A stretch of DNA of 64,000 bases, taken from Eubacterium sp. GTDB taxonomy: Bacteria; Bacillota; Clostridia; Peptostreptococcales; Anaerovoracaceae. The stretch lies in contig JAFWHX010000009.1 in the NCBI GenBank assembly GCA_017533915.1, positions 1-64,000 on the forward strand, given 5' to 3'. Both the position numbers and the translations under genes were made by a program. Below are positions 1 to 8,355 of this stretch, in pieces. Below the pieces are notes generated by a model, which saw nothing but the letters and a program-made list of their open reading frames with translations, did not search any database and was not told the origin of the DNA. Position 1 is the stretch's first letter. Each line of letters begins with the position of its first letter.

Positions 1-264
1 CAGGTATACGTACTGAAGAAGGAAGAGGGCGGACGTCACACACCGTTCTTCAACGGATACAGACCACAGTTCTATTTCAGAACAACAGACGTAACAGGAG
101 ACCTCAGCCTTCCGGAAGGAACAGAGATGTGCATGCCTGGAGATAACGTAGTGATGCAGATCAAGCTGATCACCCCGATCGCGATCGAAGAGGGACTGAG
201 ATTCGCTATCAGAGAAGGCGGAAGGACAGTAGGATCAGGAGTAGTTACCGAGATCATCGAGTAA
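1..264 (+). CDS. tuf: Elongation factor Tu, C-terminal part (5' end outside window)
   Basis: Frame 1 is open from the first base to the TAA at 262-264 and gives 87 residues that match the last part (domain 3) of EF-Tu: [15 protein letters not shown], then [14 protein letters not shown], and the C-terminal [12 protein letters not shown]-Tu is the GTPase that delivers aminoacyl-tRNA to the ribosome; domain 3 contacts the tRNA and EF-Ts. The GTP-binding domain lies upstream of the window. A strong terminator follows 43 bp after the stop, so this is the last gene of its transcript. Identity is very sure because this tail is nearly invariant in bacteria. Confidence 0.97.
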   Translation, partial: QVYVLKKEEGGRHTPFFNGYRPQFYFRTTDVTGDLSLPEGTEMCMPGDNVVMQIKLITPIAIEEGLRFAIREGGRTVGSGVVTEIIE

Positions 265-307
265 TACTGAAAACACTGTTACAGACGACAGTAAACAGGC
301 TGATAAA

Positions 308-336
308 GGCCCGGGTCAAATGACCCGGGCCTTTTT
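308..336 (+). terminator. Intrinsic terminator after tuf
   Basis: An 11-bp GC-rich inverted repeat (308-318 with 321-331, core GGCCCGGG) is followed at once by five T residues. It is a textbook Rho-independent terminator for tuf. Confidence 0.93.
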
Positions 337-418
337 ATGCTCTGCGTGTCCTGTCAGCAGACGCATAGGCAAGCCATGAGCCAGGCCGCCTGGTATAGAC
401 AAGGATAAGGCTGTTCAG

Positions 419-469
419 TAGTCTTGAGTACACTTCTGCAATAAGAACGTTATATAGTCTTGAATACAC
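419..469. repeat. Direct repeat pair in the tuf-ecfT gap
   Basis: Two 15-bp copies of TAGTCTTGARTACAC lie at 419-433 and 455-469, 36 bp apart (14 of 15 identical). The spacing is not a clean multiple of a helical turn. They could be protein-binding sites or leftover duplication; nothing else in the gap explains them. Confidence 0.5.
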
Positions 470-520
470 CGGCTTACACATTCTGCTCTAAGACTGATCA
501 GTAAAGGTCTGAATATGAAA

Positions 521-638
521 AGTAGGAGCAAGCTCCTACTAAAACAGGGATCTGACTCCTACAAAAAGGGGTAAAGAGGCAGGTCAGAGTTGTTTTTTTC
601 GCCGTCAAAACGGGATTTTGGTAGGAGTAAGCTCCTAC
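521..638 (+). promoter_or_regulatory. Palindromic leader with possible terminator, upstream of ecfT
   Basis: The 540-bp gap between tuf and ecfT has no credible gene. It contains a 9-bp hairpin (521-529/532-540, AGTAGGAGC), a second hairpin with the same core (621-627/632-638, GTAGGAG), and between them ACTCCTAC at 555-562, which can pair with either. The segment 551-556/583-588 (TCTGAC/GTCAGA) also forms a stem and is followed by TTTTTTT at 593-599, so it resembles an intrinsic terminator. Pairing of 555-562 with 621-628 would break that stem. This looks like an attenuation leader of no class I recognise. I found no convincing promoter immediately upstream. Confidence 0.4.
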
Positions 639-804
639 TTCTTCAGTTACAGGGTGCCGAAAAGTCTGGATACATGACAGATTAAAAGGCAATCTCTCTT
701 TTGTCACTTCGGTCTACAAAGGGTACATATTGGAAGCACCGGTATTTTATTATACTGTTACATTTACAGAGTTTTGTGCTATTATTTCATTATAGGTGTA
801 GATA

Positions 805-1755
805 ATGCTTAAAGAAGGTCTGGGTGAGGACACCGAGTTCTCGGGATTCCACCCCTGGGTAAATCTGATATTTTTCGCATTGGCGATCGGGATCACCATG
901 TTTTCGCAGTCGCCATGGTTTCTTGCGGTCACGACTGTAGCAGCGTGGATATATTCGGTCATGCTTGGCGGAGTGAAACAGCTTAGATTCAACATAGCTG
1001 TCACAGCATGGTCTGTGCTGGTGTTCTCGCTGATAAATATGCTGTTCTCGCATAACGGCGCGACGGTTCTGTTTTATATCAGTGGGAACAGAGTGACGCT
1101 TGAAGCTTTGCTTTATGGTGCTTCAATGTCAGTCATGTTTGCGGCCATGGTCATATGGTTCTCATGTTTCAATGTTATCATGACAGCAGAGAAGCTGATT
1201 TATATATTCGGTAAATTCGCCCCTGTCCTCGGACTTACACTTTCGATGATTTTCAGATACATACCGCTGCTGAAGGCCAGATTCCAGGAGATCAGGCTCG
1301 GACAGGAATGCCTTGGACGTAATCTCGACAGACAAAAGAGCATTATTGGCAAGGTCCGTCAGTTCGGGAAGGAGATCTCGATCCTCATCTCATGGTCGCT
1401 CGAGTCTTCGATAGAGGGCGCGGACTCAATGGAAGCTAGAGGATACGGCCTTCGCGGAAGGACGAGCTTCCATCTTTACAGATTCACGACGCGCGACGCT
1501 TTGTTCTGTCTGATCATTGCGGTCTTCGCAGCAGGTGCGGTCTACGGCATGATAAATGGTAAGGCAAGCACCATGTTCTATCCGGTGTATAAGATGCCGC
1601 CGCTCGATGCAACAGCTGCGTTTTCGATGATGTCATTTGCGGCGATGCTCCTGGTTCCGGCGGCCATGGATCTTTATGGCGAGATAAGATGGAAAAAATC
1701 GGGCAGCAGTGGTGAAGTATATGTGCCGTACGAAGAAACCGAGCCGGAGATATGA
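805..1755 (+). CDS. ecfT: ECF transporter transmembrane (T) component, CbiQ/EcfT family
   Basis: This 316-residue membrane protein matches the EcfT/CbiQ family, which couples the paired ATPases to the substrate-binding S protein in energy-coupling-factor importers. Hydrophobic segments lie near residues 18-60, 70-125 and 225-300. The cytoplasmic coupling region has the expected second signature around residue 210 (EARGYGLRGR), the A-R-G helix that docks in the ATPase groove. The ATPase (fused) and S genes follow in the same direction, so this is a dedicated (group I) ECF system, not a shared module. The ribosome site before the ATG is weak. The 3' end lies inside the first of three 50-bp tandem repeats, so the last residues (ETEPEI) are repeat-encoded. 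Substrate cannot be read from this subunit. Confidence 0.88.
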   Translation: MLKEGLGEDTEFSGFHPWVNLIFFALAIGITMFSQSPWFLAVTTVAAWIYSVMLGGVKQLRFNIAVTAWSVLVFSLINMLFSHNGATVLFYISGNRVTLEALLYGASMSVMFAAMVIWFSCFNVIMTAEKLIYIFGKFAPVLGLTLSMIFRYIPLLKARFQEIRLGQECLGRNLDRQKSIIGKVRQFGKEISILISWSLESSIEGADSMEARGYGLRGRTSFHLYRFTTRDALFCLIIAVFAAGAVYGMINGKASTMFYPVYKMPPLDATAAFSMMSFAAMLLVPAAMDLYGEIRWKKSGSSGEVYVPYEETEPEI

Positions 1756-1884
1756 TCCTGCAGATCATCGGCTTTGATGATAGTGAAACCGAGCCGGAGA
1801 TATGATCCTGCAGATCATCGGCTTTGATGATAGTGAAACCGAGCCGGAGATATGATCCTGCAGATCTTCTGCTTTGGTGATGAT
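1735..1884 (+). repeat. Three tandem 50-bp hairpin repeats between ecfT and ecfA
   Basis: Units run 1735-1784, 1785-1834 and 1835-1884. The first two are identical; the third differs in its last third. Each unit contains ATGATC-CTGCA-GATCAT, a 6-bp stem, bounded by GCCG...CGGC that can extend it. Because 50 is not a multiple of 3 and each copy repeats the stop context, the array is noncoding except for the first 21 bases, which end ecfT. It separates the T and ATPase genes by about 150 bp in an otherwise tight operon and may act in the mRNA as a stability or processing element. Confidence 0.93.
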
Positions 1885-1906
1885 CAGAAACAGATGAGAG
1901 AATAGA

Positions 1907-3592
1907 ATGGAAACGATAAAGTTCGACAATGTGTATTTTAAGTATCCGCTCGCAGAGAACAATGCGCTCGACGGAGTGACTTTCAGCGTGAACGAGTCTG
2001 ATTTTATCGTGGTGTGCGGGAAGTCGGGCTGCGGCAAGACAACGCTTCTCAGGCATATCAAAAAGAGCCTTGTTCCTTATGGCGCGTTTTCCGGAAGCGT
2101 CACATATAACGGGTGCGAGATCATGGACCTTCCGGACAGAGTGAGTGCCGCAGAGATAGGTTTTGTACAGCAAAATCCTGACAATCAGGTAGTCACGGAC
2201 AAAGTCTGGCATGAGCTCGCGTTCGGACTAGAGAGCCTTGGCCTTGATAATGCGACGATAAAGCGCCGTGTCGCCGAGATGGCAAGCTACTTTAATATCC
2301 AGACATGGTTCAGAAAAGATGTGAGCCAGCTGTCGGGAGGGCAGAAGCAGCTTATGAATCTCGCGTCCATCATGGCAATGCAGCCTCAGGTGCTGGTACT
2401 CGATGAGCCGACTTCTCAGCTCGACCCGATCGCGGCTTCTGAGTTTCTCAGGACAGTACAGAAGATAAACAGAGATCTGGGGACGACAGTGATCATCTCA
2501 GAGCACAGGCTTGAGGAAGTATTCACCATGGCGGACAAGGTCATGGTGATGGATAAGGGTAAGGTGCTTGCATATGATGAGCCACGAAAGATTGGGAGCA
2601 TGCTCGCGGGGAATGCAGGAAGTGAAGAAGATAAGGCAGACAAATCGTGTGACCGCAGCAGACATCCGATGTTCTATGGCCTTCCTGCTATGATGAAGAT
2701 ATATCAAAGCATTGAAGCTAACGGAAGTGAAAGCCCGCTTACGATAAGGGAGGGGCGCCTCTGGATAGATGAGAAAGTCGGTGACACATATAGAGAAGGG
2801 GTCCCTGATGCGACCGCTCATGATGCCGCCGGCGGGTCTGACGGCGATCCGGCGATCGTAGTCAAAGATCTGTGGTTCAGGTACGATAAGAGATCGCAGG
2901 ATGTTCTGCGCGATCTCAATGTCAAAGTGGATAAAGGCCAGCTCTTCTGCGTACTCGGCGGAAACGGCGTAGGCAAGAGCACTACGCTGAAAGTGATATC
3001 GCACATACTTAAACAGCAGCGAGGCAAGGTGACCGTGAACGGCACACTTGCCATGCTTCCGCAGAATCCTCAGGCTCTGTTCACGGAGATTAGTGTAGAG
3101 GATGAGATGATGGAAGCTCTTCACGATGTGAACGAGCCGGACGAAGTAAAGGTACAGAAGGTCCTGGACATGCTTGATACGATGGAGATATCGCATCTCA
3201 GGAAATCGCATCCGTATGACCTCTCGGGCGGCGAGCAGCAGAGGCTCGCCCTCGGGAAAGTTCTTCTGCTTGACCCTGAGATCATACTGCTTGACGAGGC
3301 GACGAAAGGACTCGATCCATTCTTCAAGATAAGTCTCGCAAGAGTACTTAAGAAACTGACAGAAGCCGGGAAGACTTTGTTCATGGTATCGCATGACATC
3401 GAGTTCTGCGCGGAGTATGCAGACACATGCGCTATGTTCTTTGACGGCGGGATCGTGTCGGTCGGAAAGCCGCATGAATTCTTCCCAGGGAATAATTTCT
3501 ATACGACGTCCGCGAACAAGATGGCCAGGAAGCATTTTCCTGATGCCATCACCTGGGAGGAGGTGGCTGCATGCATCAGGGAGACGATGTGA
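1907..3592 (+). CDS. ECF transporter fused double ATPase (A-A' component)
   Basis: This 561-residue protein joins two complete ABC ATPase domains. The first has Walker A GKSGCGKTT (about residues 38-46), signature LSGGQ (143-147) and Walker B VLVLDE (163-168). The second has GGNGVGKST (about 351-360), LSGGE (about 439) and ILLDEA (about 461). Between them is a 60-80 residue linker of no known fold. It would power import with the T protein upstream and the S protein whose gene overlaps its end. Fused ATPases are typical of the dedicated TUV-type ECF systems of Firmicutes (for example CbrTUV, HtsTUV, MtsTUV). Both sites look catalytically intact. The ribosome site is weak, and the gene sits 22 bp after the 50-bp repeat array. 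Confidence 0.93.
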   Translation: METIKFDNVYFKYPLAENNALDGVTFSVNESDFIVVCGKSGCGKTTLLRHIKKSLVPYGAFSGSVTYNGCEIMDLPDRVSAAEIGFVQQNPDNQVVTDKVWHELAFGLESLGLDNATIKRRVAEMASYFNIQTWFRKDVSQLSGGQKQLMNLASIMAMQPQVLVLDEPTSQLDPIAASEFLRTVQKINRDLGTTVIISEHRLEEVFTMADKVMVMDKGKVLAYDEPRKIGSMLAGNAGSEEDKADKSCDRSRHPMFYGLPAMMKIYQSIEANGSESPLTIREGRLWIDEKVGDTYREGVPDATAHDAAGGSDGDPAIVVKDLWFRYDKRSQDVLRDLNVKVDKGQLFCVLGGNGVGKSTTLKVISHILKQQRGKVTVNGTLAMLPQNPQALFTEISVEDEMMEALHDVNEPDEVKVQKVLDMLDTMEISHLRKSHPYDLSGGEQQRLALGKVLLLDPEIILLDEATKGLDPFFKISLARVLKKLTEAGKTLFMVSHDIEFCAEYADTCAMFFDGGIVSVGKPHEFFPGNNFYTTSANKMARKHFPDAITWEEVAACIRETM

Positions 3593-4563
3593 CCGCTGCC
3601 GCAAAGGCTCAGCCATCCGGCGGCTTCAGGCGCGGAGTCGACGTGACTCAGTACGAGGCTGCGCATAAAAAGCGGACGGTGATGTCAGCGGTCATCATTT
3701 TTGTGCTTATACCGCTCACTGTCATCGGGGGAAGCAGGCTGATCGGGCATCATTCGTACATGCTGGACAGCATGGTGATCCTCATTTATACGATGATACC
3801 GTTCTTCATGGTGTTTGAGAGAAGGAAGCCGAAGGCTCGTGAGATCGTTCTCATCGCGATGATGTCGGCGCTTACGGCGGTAGTCCACATGATGTTTCAC
3901 TTTTCACTGCCGATACAGGCGGGAACAGCACTTGTGATCATATCAGGCGTCGCGCTGGGACCTGAGGCGGGTTTCCTGGTGGGAGCCTTAGCGAGGTTCG
4001 TATGCAATTTCTACCTGACACAGGGTGCGTGGACCCCGTGGCAGATGTTCTGCTGGGGGATCCTTGGATTCCTGGCTGGACTTGCGTTCAACAAAGCGAA
4101 CATCGAAGAACTCAAGAGCAGGCATTTCAATTTCGTTGCAGGCCCGGTAGTTGCCATGGTATTCGCACTGATCACTGCGTACGTATCGTATCTGATAATA
4201 CCAGGGAAGGATGGATCTGTGATAGGCTGGAGGCTGTACGCGTTCGGCGCGGGAGGGCTCCTTCTTGCGCTCGTGCTCCAGAGGAAGAGACTTCCGATAG
4301 ACGGAGTGACCCTTGCGCTGTTCACTTTCTTTGTTACATTTGTTATCTACGGAGGAGTCATGAACGTCGCGGCGATGATCACATCGGCGGCGGCATACGG
4401 CGGCGATCCGGTACACACGGATACGCTCAGAGGCCTGTATGTCGCGGGAGTCGCGTACGATCTGGCCCACGCAGGGTCAGCGGCATTGTTCATATTCCTG
4501 TTCGGGGAGACTTTGATCGGCAAGCTCGAACGGATCAAAATAAAGTATGGGATATACCGGTAA
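3571..4563 (+). CDS. ECF transporter substrate-binding S component
   Basis: This 330-residue protein has about 40 charged or polar residues first and then at least six hydrophobic segments. The central region (ALGPEAGFLVGALARFVCN, then a tryptophan-rich stretch and GILGFLAGLAF) is the pattern of the ECF S-component family, which captures the vitamin or metal ligand in the membrane. The start overlaps the ATPase gene by 22 bp and has a strong GGGAGGAGG site 6-7 bases upstream, consistent with coupled translation. Substrate is not assignable by eye. Queuosine precursor, methionine precursor and cobalamin S proteins all occur in this kind of operon, and no riboswitch is visible upstream to decide it. 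Confidence 0.85.
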   Translation: MHQGDDVTAAAKAQPSGGFRRGVDVTQYEAAHKKRTVMSAVIIFVLIPLTVIGGSRLIGHHSYMLDSMVILIYTMIPFFMVFERRKPKAREIVLIAMMSALTAVVHMMFHFSLPIQAGTALVIISGVALGPEAGFLVGALARFVCNFYLTQGAWTPWQMFCWGILGFLAGLAFNKANIEELKSRHFNFVAGPVVAMVFALITAYVSYLIIPGKDGSVIGWRLYAFGAGGLLLALVLQRKRLPIDGVTLALFTFFVTFVIYGGVMNVAAMITSAAAYGGDPVHTDTLRGLYVAGVAYDLAHAGSAALFIFLFGETLIGKLERIKIKYGIYR

Positions 4564-4596
4564 TACCGGAATGTTGAAAGCAGTCAGGAGAAAGAA

Positions 4597-5466
4597 ATGA
4601 AAAAAAGGGACATATTTCTTGCAACATTTGAGATGGATGCGGAAAATGTGATAAAGAAGCACGGCATCGGAATCGAGTTCAATCAGTTCTGTGTGTCGAG
4701 CACTCTCTTTGACGTGAGGAGGGATCTTGCATGCAGGGCAATGAAGGCTCAGCTGGACAGGCTGGGGCTCAAGGCGCCGGATGACGTGGTGTGCCACGGG
4801 CCGTTTACGGAGATCCTTCCGGAGGCGATCGACACTGAGTTCGTGGACCTTGCGCTCAAGCGTGTGGGACAGGCAGTCGACGGCTGCAAAAAGCTCGGAG
4901 TGAACAGGCTCGTCGTGCACTCGGGGTATTATCCTACTCTGTATTTCCGCGACTGGCACAGAGACAAGTCAGTATATTTCTGGTCAAAACTGCTCGAGGT
5001 CTGTCCGGAGGATTTCCATGTATATCTGGAGAATGTGATCGATCCGGAACCAACATGCCTGCTTGAAGTTGTCGAGAAGATCGACGATCCGAGGCTTGAG
5101 CTCTGCCTGGACATAGGCCATGCCAACTGTAAGACTGAGCCGCCGTACGACGTGTACGACTGGATAAAGATGTGGGGAAAGCGCATAGGGCACTTCCACT
5201 TCCACAACAACAACGGGACCGGCGACCAGCATAACTCGATATTTAAAGGGAATATGTATATGCCGGACATTCTCGCCTGCATCGACGAGAACTGTAAAGA
5301 CGAAGCGACGATCACGGTCGAGAGCAGGGACTGCGATGAGACGTGCGGATGGCTCAAGGCCAACTGCGATGGCTCGGAGGGCTGCGGCGAGTTCATACTC
5401 GAGAAAGAGGAGAATTCATCGACGGGATGGTTCGATCAAAGCGAAGACGCCGACTCCGGGATATAG
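4597..5466 (+). CDS. Sugar phosphate isomerase/epimerase-like TIM-barrel protein
   Basis: This 289-residue protein has the AP-endonuclease-2/xylose-isomerase-like TIM-barrel pattern. Candidate metal ligands sit at strand ends: VVHSG (about residue 107), YLENV (about 143), LDIGHAN (about 170), HFHFHNN (about 202) and TVESRD near the end. Such enzymes isomerise or epimerise sugars or act on inositol-type compounds, but family membership does not give the substrate. It starts 33 bp after the S component with an AGGAGAAAG site and is probably the last gene of the ECF operon, since a terminator follows. Its presence may hint that the transported ligand is modified by it; that is speculation. Confidence 0.75.
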   Translation: MKKRDIFLATFEMDAENVIKKHGIGIEFNQFCVSSTLFDVRRDLACRAMKAQLDRLGLKAPDDVVCHGPFTEILPEAIDTEFVDLALKRVGQAVDGCKKLGVNRLVVHSGYYPTLYFRDWHRDKSVYFWSKLLEVCPEDFHVYLENVIDPEPTCLLEVVEKIDDPRLELCLDIGHANCKTEPPYDVYDWIKMWGKRIGHFHFHNNNGTGDQHNSIFKGNMYMPDILACIDENCKDEATITVESRDCDETCGWLKANCDGSEGCGEFILEKEENSSTGWFDQSEDADSGI

Positions 5467-5509
5467 AACAGCGAACGGTATATATTGAATAATGTAGAGC
5501 GGACTAGAG

Positions 5510-5546
5510 CTGCAGATCTGAGATTCACACGGGTCTGCAGTTTTTT
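5510..5546 (+). terminator. Intrinsic terminator ending the ECF operon
   Basis: A 9-bp stem (5510-5518 with 5532-5540, one G-U pair) with a 13-base loop is followed by six T residues at 5541-5546. Confidence 0.87.
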
Positions 5547-5577
5547 AATAAGATGATCATAGATAAAAATGAACAAG

Positions 5578-5607
5578 TTTGTAAAAGTGTTTAGAAAAAT
5601 GTACAAA
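5578..5607. promoter_or_regulatory. Possible operator upstream of the dehydrogenase
   Basis: TTTGTA at 5578-5583 and TACAAA at 5602-5607 form an inverted repeat with an 18-base AT-rich spacer about 95 bp before the dehydrogenase start. The sequence is low-complexity, so this may be chance. Confidence 0.25.
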
Positions 5608-5699
5608 AAATGTTTTTGACCGATATTTACGAGCATAGAGCATTGTGATAGCATATGAGTATGTTAAAAATTTGTTAAAGCTGAAAGGGGCTGATACCA

Positions 5700-6473
5700 A
5701 TGAAAAATTATTTTGATCTTAAGGACCAGGTCGCTATCGTAACAGGATGCTCAACTGGACTTGGAGTTCAGATGGCAAAGGCGCTTGCTAATTAGGGTGC
5801 TAATATAGTAGTTGTAGCCAGAAGACAGGAACTCATCGATCAGGTCGCAAAAGAGATCGCTGATGAGTTTGGAGTAAAGACACTTGCTGTAAAGTGTGAC
5901 ATCACTGACACAGAGATGGTAAACGAAATGGTCGACAAGGCTCTTGAAGAGTTCGGCAGGATCGATATCCTCGTAAACAACGCAGGAACAGGAGCTGTTG
6001 CACCTGCAGAGGATATCACAGACGATCAGTTCGCTAATGAGATGAACATCGACCTTTTCGGATCATTCAAATGCGCAAGAGCAGTCGCAAAGAAGGCTAT
6101 GATCCCTGCAAAGTACGGCCGCATCATCAACATTGCTTCCATGTACGGACTCGTAGGAAACAAAGTTGCGAGTGCTACACCGTATCATGCTGCAAAGGGC
6201 GGCGTAGTCAATATGACACGTGCTCTTGCTGCTGAGTGGGGTAAATACGACATCAACGTAAACGCTATCTGCCCGGGATATTTCTACACACCGCTGACGA
6301 AGGAAACACTGGATTCAGACTTCTTCCAGCAGAATGCAAAGACGATGATCCCGAAAGAGCGCTACGGATTTGAAGGAGAGCTTGATCCGGCAGTCATCTT
6401 CCTCGCTTCACCTGCAAACAATTACGTTACAGGCGTGATGCTTCCAGTTGACGGCGGATACACCTGCATGTAA
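5700..6473 (+). pseudogene. Short-chain dehydrogenase/reductase interrupted by one in-frame TAG
   Basis: Read through one TAG (5793-5795, codon 32), this is a complete 257-residue classical SDR. It has the nucleotide-binding TGxxxGxG (TGCSTGLG, residues 15-22), NNAG (about residue 93), a catalytic Ser in IASMYG and YHAAK (Tyr and Lys), and ends in the usual VDGGYTCM. It most resembles gluconate 5-dehydrogenase/3-oxoacyl reductase-type enzymes. A GGGG ribosome site precedes the ATG at 5700. The stop falls where relatives have a glutamine or glutamate before GAN, so a single CAG-to-TAG change explains it. No other damage is seen, so the lesion is recent, an assembly error, or read through. Restart at 5916 would lack the Rossmann nucleotide site. 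TAG ends many normal genes here, which argues against recoding. Confidence 0.85.
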
Positions 6474-6495
6474 TCCCTTAAGAGAACAGATACAG

Positions 6496-6522
6496 AAGCC
6501 GGGGCGTGTGTCCCGGCTTTTT
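6496..6522 (+). terminator. Intrinsic terminator after the dehydrogenase
   Basis: An 8-bp stem AAGCCGGG/CCCGGCTT (6496-6503 with 6512-6519) runs into a T tract ending at 6522. Confidence 0.9.
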
Positions 6523-6560
6523 CATTGTACTGATGCTTCGGCAGAAGCCACAGAGGACAT

Positions 6561-6589
6561 TTGACAAATGGGCATTTATACGACATAAT
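6561..6589 (+). promoter_or_regulatory. Sigma-70-type promoter for the LCP gene
   Basis: TTGACA (6561-6566), a 17-base spacer and CATAAT (6584-6589). Transcription would start near 6596, leaving a leader of about 170 bases in which I see no defined element. The rest of the 6474-6764 gap is the preceding terminator. Confidence 0.7.
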
Positions 6590-6764
6590 GCTTAATACAG
6601 GCATATTGTGCACAGTCGGACGTCGCGCTGTATCATACAGGGCGTAGGGGGAAGGCCGGATATGCATCATATGACGAGTCAGGACATGGAAGCGGCATAG
6701 AGAAAAGGGGGCCGGTTTCCTGAGAAATATAGTTTGCATTCTGGGTAGCATTCGGGGGGATAAT

Positions 6765-8270
6765 ATGAGAAACGATTATAGTGGACGGGAGCAGGGAAGA
6801 ATGGCTCCGCGCATGCCGAAGCGCGCCATGTCTCCCGGATTCATTAAATTCACCAGAATATGGTCAATAGTCTATATTCTGATGCTGGCTTTGTTTCTTT
6901 TCACTCTTCTATCTGCGGATATTCTTCCGCTTGTTCTGCTTATACCGATCGTGGTGCTGATTGCGTGCGCGAGCATGCTTATATTCCCGCAGCTGTTCTT
7001 TGCTAATATAAAGAAGAGCAGGAAGATAATCGCGCTGGTGATCTCCTGCATACTCATACCGGTCTATGCGTACGGCGCTATTGGGCTGGGTACTGTCGCG
7101 GGGTTCTTCTCTGCGATAACCGGAAATGAAGAGCAGACAGTTACGTTCCTTGTGATCACGAGAAAGGACAGTTCTCTCAAGGAGCTTCCAGATCTTGAGG
7201 GGAAGAATGTCGGGACATATATTAACGAAGAGCCGGTCTATATGGCTGCCCGCAAGAAGCTGGCAGATGAAGTCTCAGTGAATTACATGACAAGTCCGAG
7301 CATAACAGAGATGGCGAGCTCGACACTGGTCGGAGGCTTTGATGCGACGCTTATGACAAAGTCGCATTATGACATGCTTAGGGACAAGGACAAAGATTTC
7401 CGCAAGAATACCAAAGTGCTTCACAAATTCGGCGTCAAGATGGATGAGGCCGATCTGGCAAAGCGCGTAAAAGTGACCAAAGAGCCGTTCAACATCTACA
7501 TAAGCGGACTCGACGTGTCTGGAACGATCGATGTTACTTCACGGTCTGACGTAAATATGATCATGACGGTAAATCCTGAGACGCATAAGATACTGCTGAC
7601 ATCGATACCGAGAGATACTGTGATACACATGAATGAAAAGGGCGGCGCTTCAGACAAGCTCACCCATACGGGTATATATGGCATAGGGTGCTCACTGGGC
7701 GCAGTGGAAGACCTGACCGGGCTTGACATGAACTATTATGTCAAGGTCAATTACACTACCGTCAAAAAGATGGTCGACGCTCTCGGCGGGATCGACGTAA
7801 AGTCGGACTACGAATTCGACACGCACGGCATGAAGGCCAAATTTCACTTCAAGAAGGGATGGAACCATCTGGACGGTGAACACGCTCTGGCGTTCGCACG
7901 TGAGAGGAAATCATTCCCGGACGGAGACATCCAGAGAAACCGCAACCAGGCGAAGGTCATGACAGCAATGCTGAAAAAGGCTACGTCGAGCCGTACGATC
8001 CTCATGAATTACACGACGATCCTTAACAGTACCAAGGACTACATGCAGACCAACATGTCACAGAAGGAGATCAAGTCTCTTGTCAAAATGCAGATCGCAC
8101 TGAATCCGAAGTGGAAGATCAGGCGCCAGAACATGGAAGGCCCGTCAGCGTTCATGCAGTGCTATTCCACAGGGTCGTACGAAGTATCGGTCGTTCAGGT
8201 GAGCGATGAGTCGCTGAAGAAGTGCGTGAAGAGGATCAAACGTATCATAAATCCTCCTGAAGAGGACTGA
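6765..8270 (+). CDS. LytR-CpsA-Psr (LCP) family wall-polymer ligase
   Basis: This 501-residue membrane protein belongs to the LCP family, which transfers lipid-linked wall polymers (teichoic acid or capsule) to peptidoglycan outside the cell. A cytoplasmic N-terminus is followed by hydrophobic segments at about residues 30-75 and 83-108. An accessory region of about 120 residues comes before the LCP domain (about residues 250-410). Visible LCP signatures are SIPRDT (about residue 285), the conserved ALGGIDV stretch, and DGEHALAFARERK with the following arginines that bind the pyrophosphate. The length and accessory region fit the long LytR-like form of Firmicutes. The start has GGGGGG 5-10 bases upstream. 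It appears to be a single-gene transcript from the promoter at 6561. Confidence 0.92.
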   Translation: MRNDYSGREQGRMAPRMPKRAMSPGFIKFTRIWSIVYILMLALFLFTLLSADILPLVLLIPIVVLIACASMLIFPQLFFANIKKSRKIIALVISCILIPVYAYGAIGLGTVAGFFSAITGNEEQTVTFLVITRKDSSLKELPDLEGKNVGTYINEEPVYMAARKKLADEVSVNYMTSPSITEMASSTLVGGFDATLMTKSHYDMLRDKDKDFRKNTKVLHKFGVKMDEADLAKRVKVTKEPFNIYISGLDVSGTIDVTSRSDVNMIMTVNPETHKILLTSIPRDTVIHMNEKGGASDKLTHTGIYGIGCSLGAVEDLTGLDMNYYVKVNYTTVKKMVDALGGIDVKSDYEFDTHGMKAKFHFKKGWNHLDGEHALAFARERKSFPDGDIQRNRNQAKVMTAMLKKATSSRTILMNYTTILNSTKDYMQTNMSQKEIKSLVKMQIALNPKWKIRRQNMEGPSAFMQCYSTGSYEVSVVQVSDESLKKCVKRIKRIINPPEED

Positions 8271-8322
8271 TCAAAACCCCATCGGCACAACGCGCGTCTG
8301 GAATGCCGGCGTAAACACAGCA

Positions 8323-8349
8323 CAGTAAAAATCAAAAATATTTTTACTG
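8323..8349 (+). terminator. AT-rich hairpin after the LCP gene
   Basis: A perfect 10-bp stem CAGTAAAAAT/ATTTTTACTG (8323-8332 with 8340-8349) lies about 50 bp after the LCP stop. The T tract is inside the stem rather than after it, so termination is plausible but not certain. Confidence 0.45.
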
Positions 8350-8355
8350 ATTCTA

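Noticed and set aside
341..804. Cobalamin riboswitch upstream of the ECF transporter
   Set aside because: I looked for the GCCACTG and B12-box elements and found neither; the region holds only the palindromic hairpins described.
1514..2212. 232-residue minus-strand ORF across ecfT and the repeats
   Set aside because: It is antisense to two real ECF genes, has no ribosome site, and its inner repetition only reflects the 50-bp DNA repeats.
2498..3616. 372-residue minus-strand ORF opposite the fused ATPase
   Set aside because: The plus-strand ABC ATPase has all catalytic motifs; the minus ORF is a composition-driven shadow with no recognisable domain.
5793..5795. Pyrrolysine or genome-wide TAG recoding in the dehydrogenase
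   Set aside because: Many genes in the window end at TAG (for example those ending at 5466, 16509, 20877, 28148, 38728, 44477 and 59133), and no pyl genes or special stem are visible, so a nonsense change or base error is simpler.
6422..6751. 109-residue minus-strand ORF upstream of the LCP gene
   Set aside because: It overlaps the conserved end of the dehydrogenase and its terminator, and shows no ribosome site or family features.
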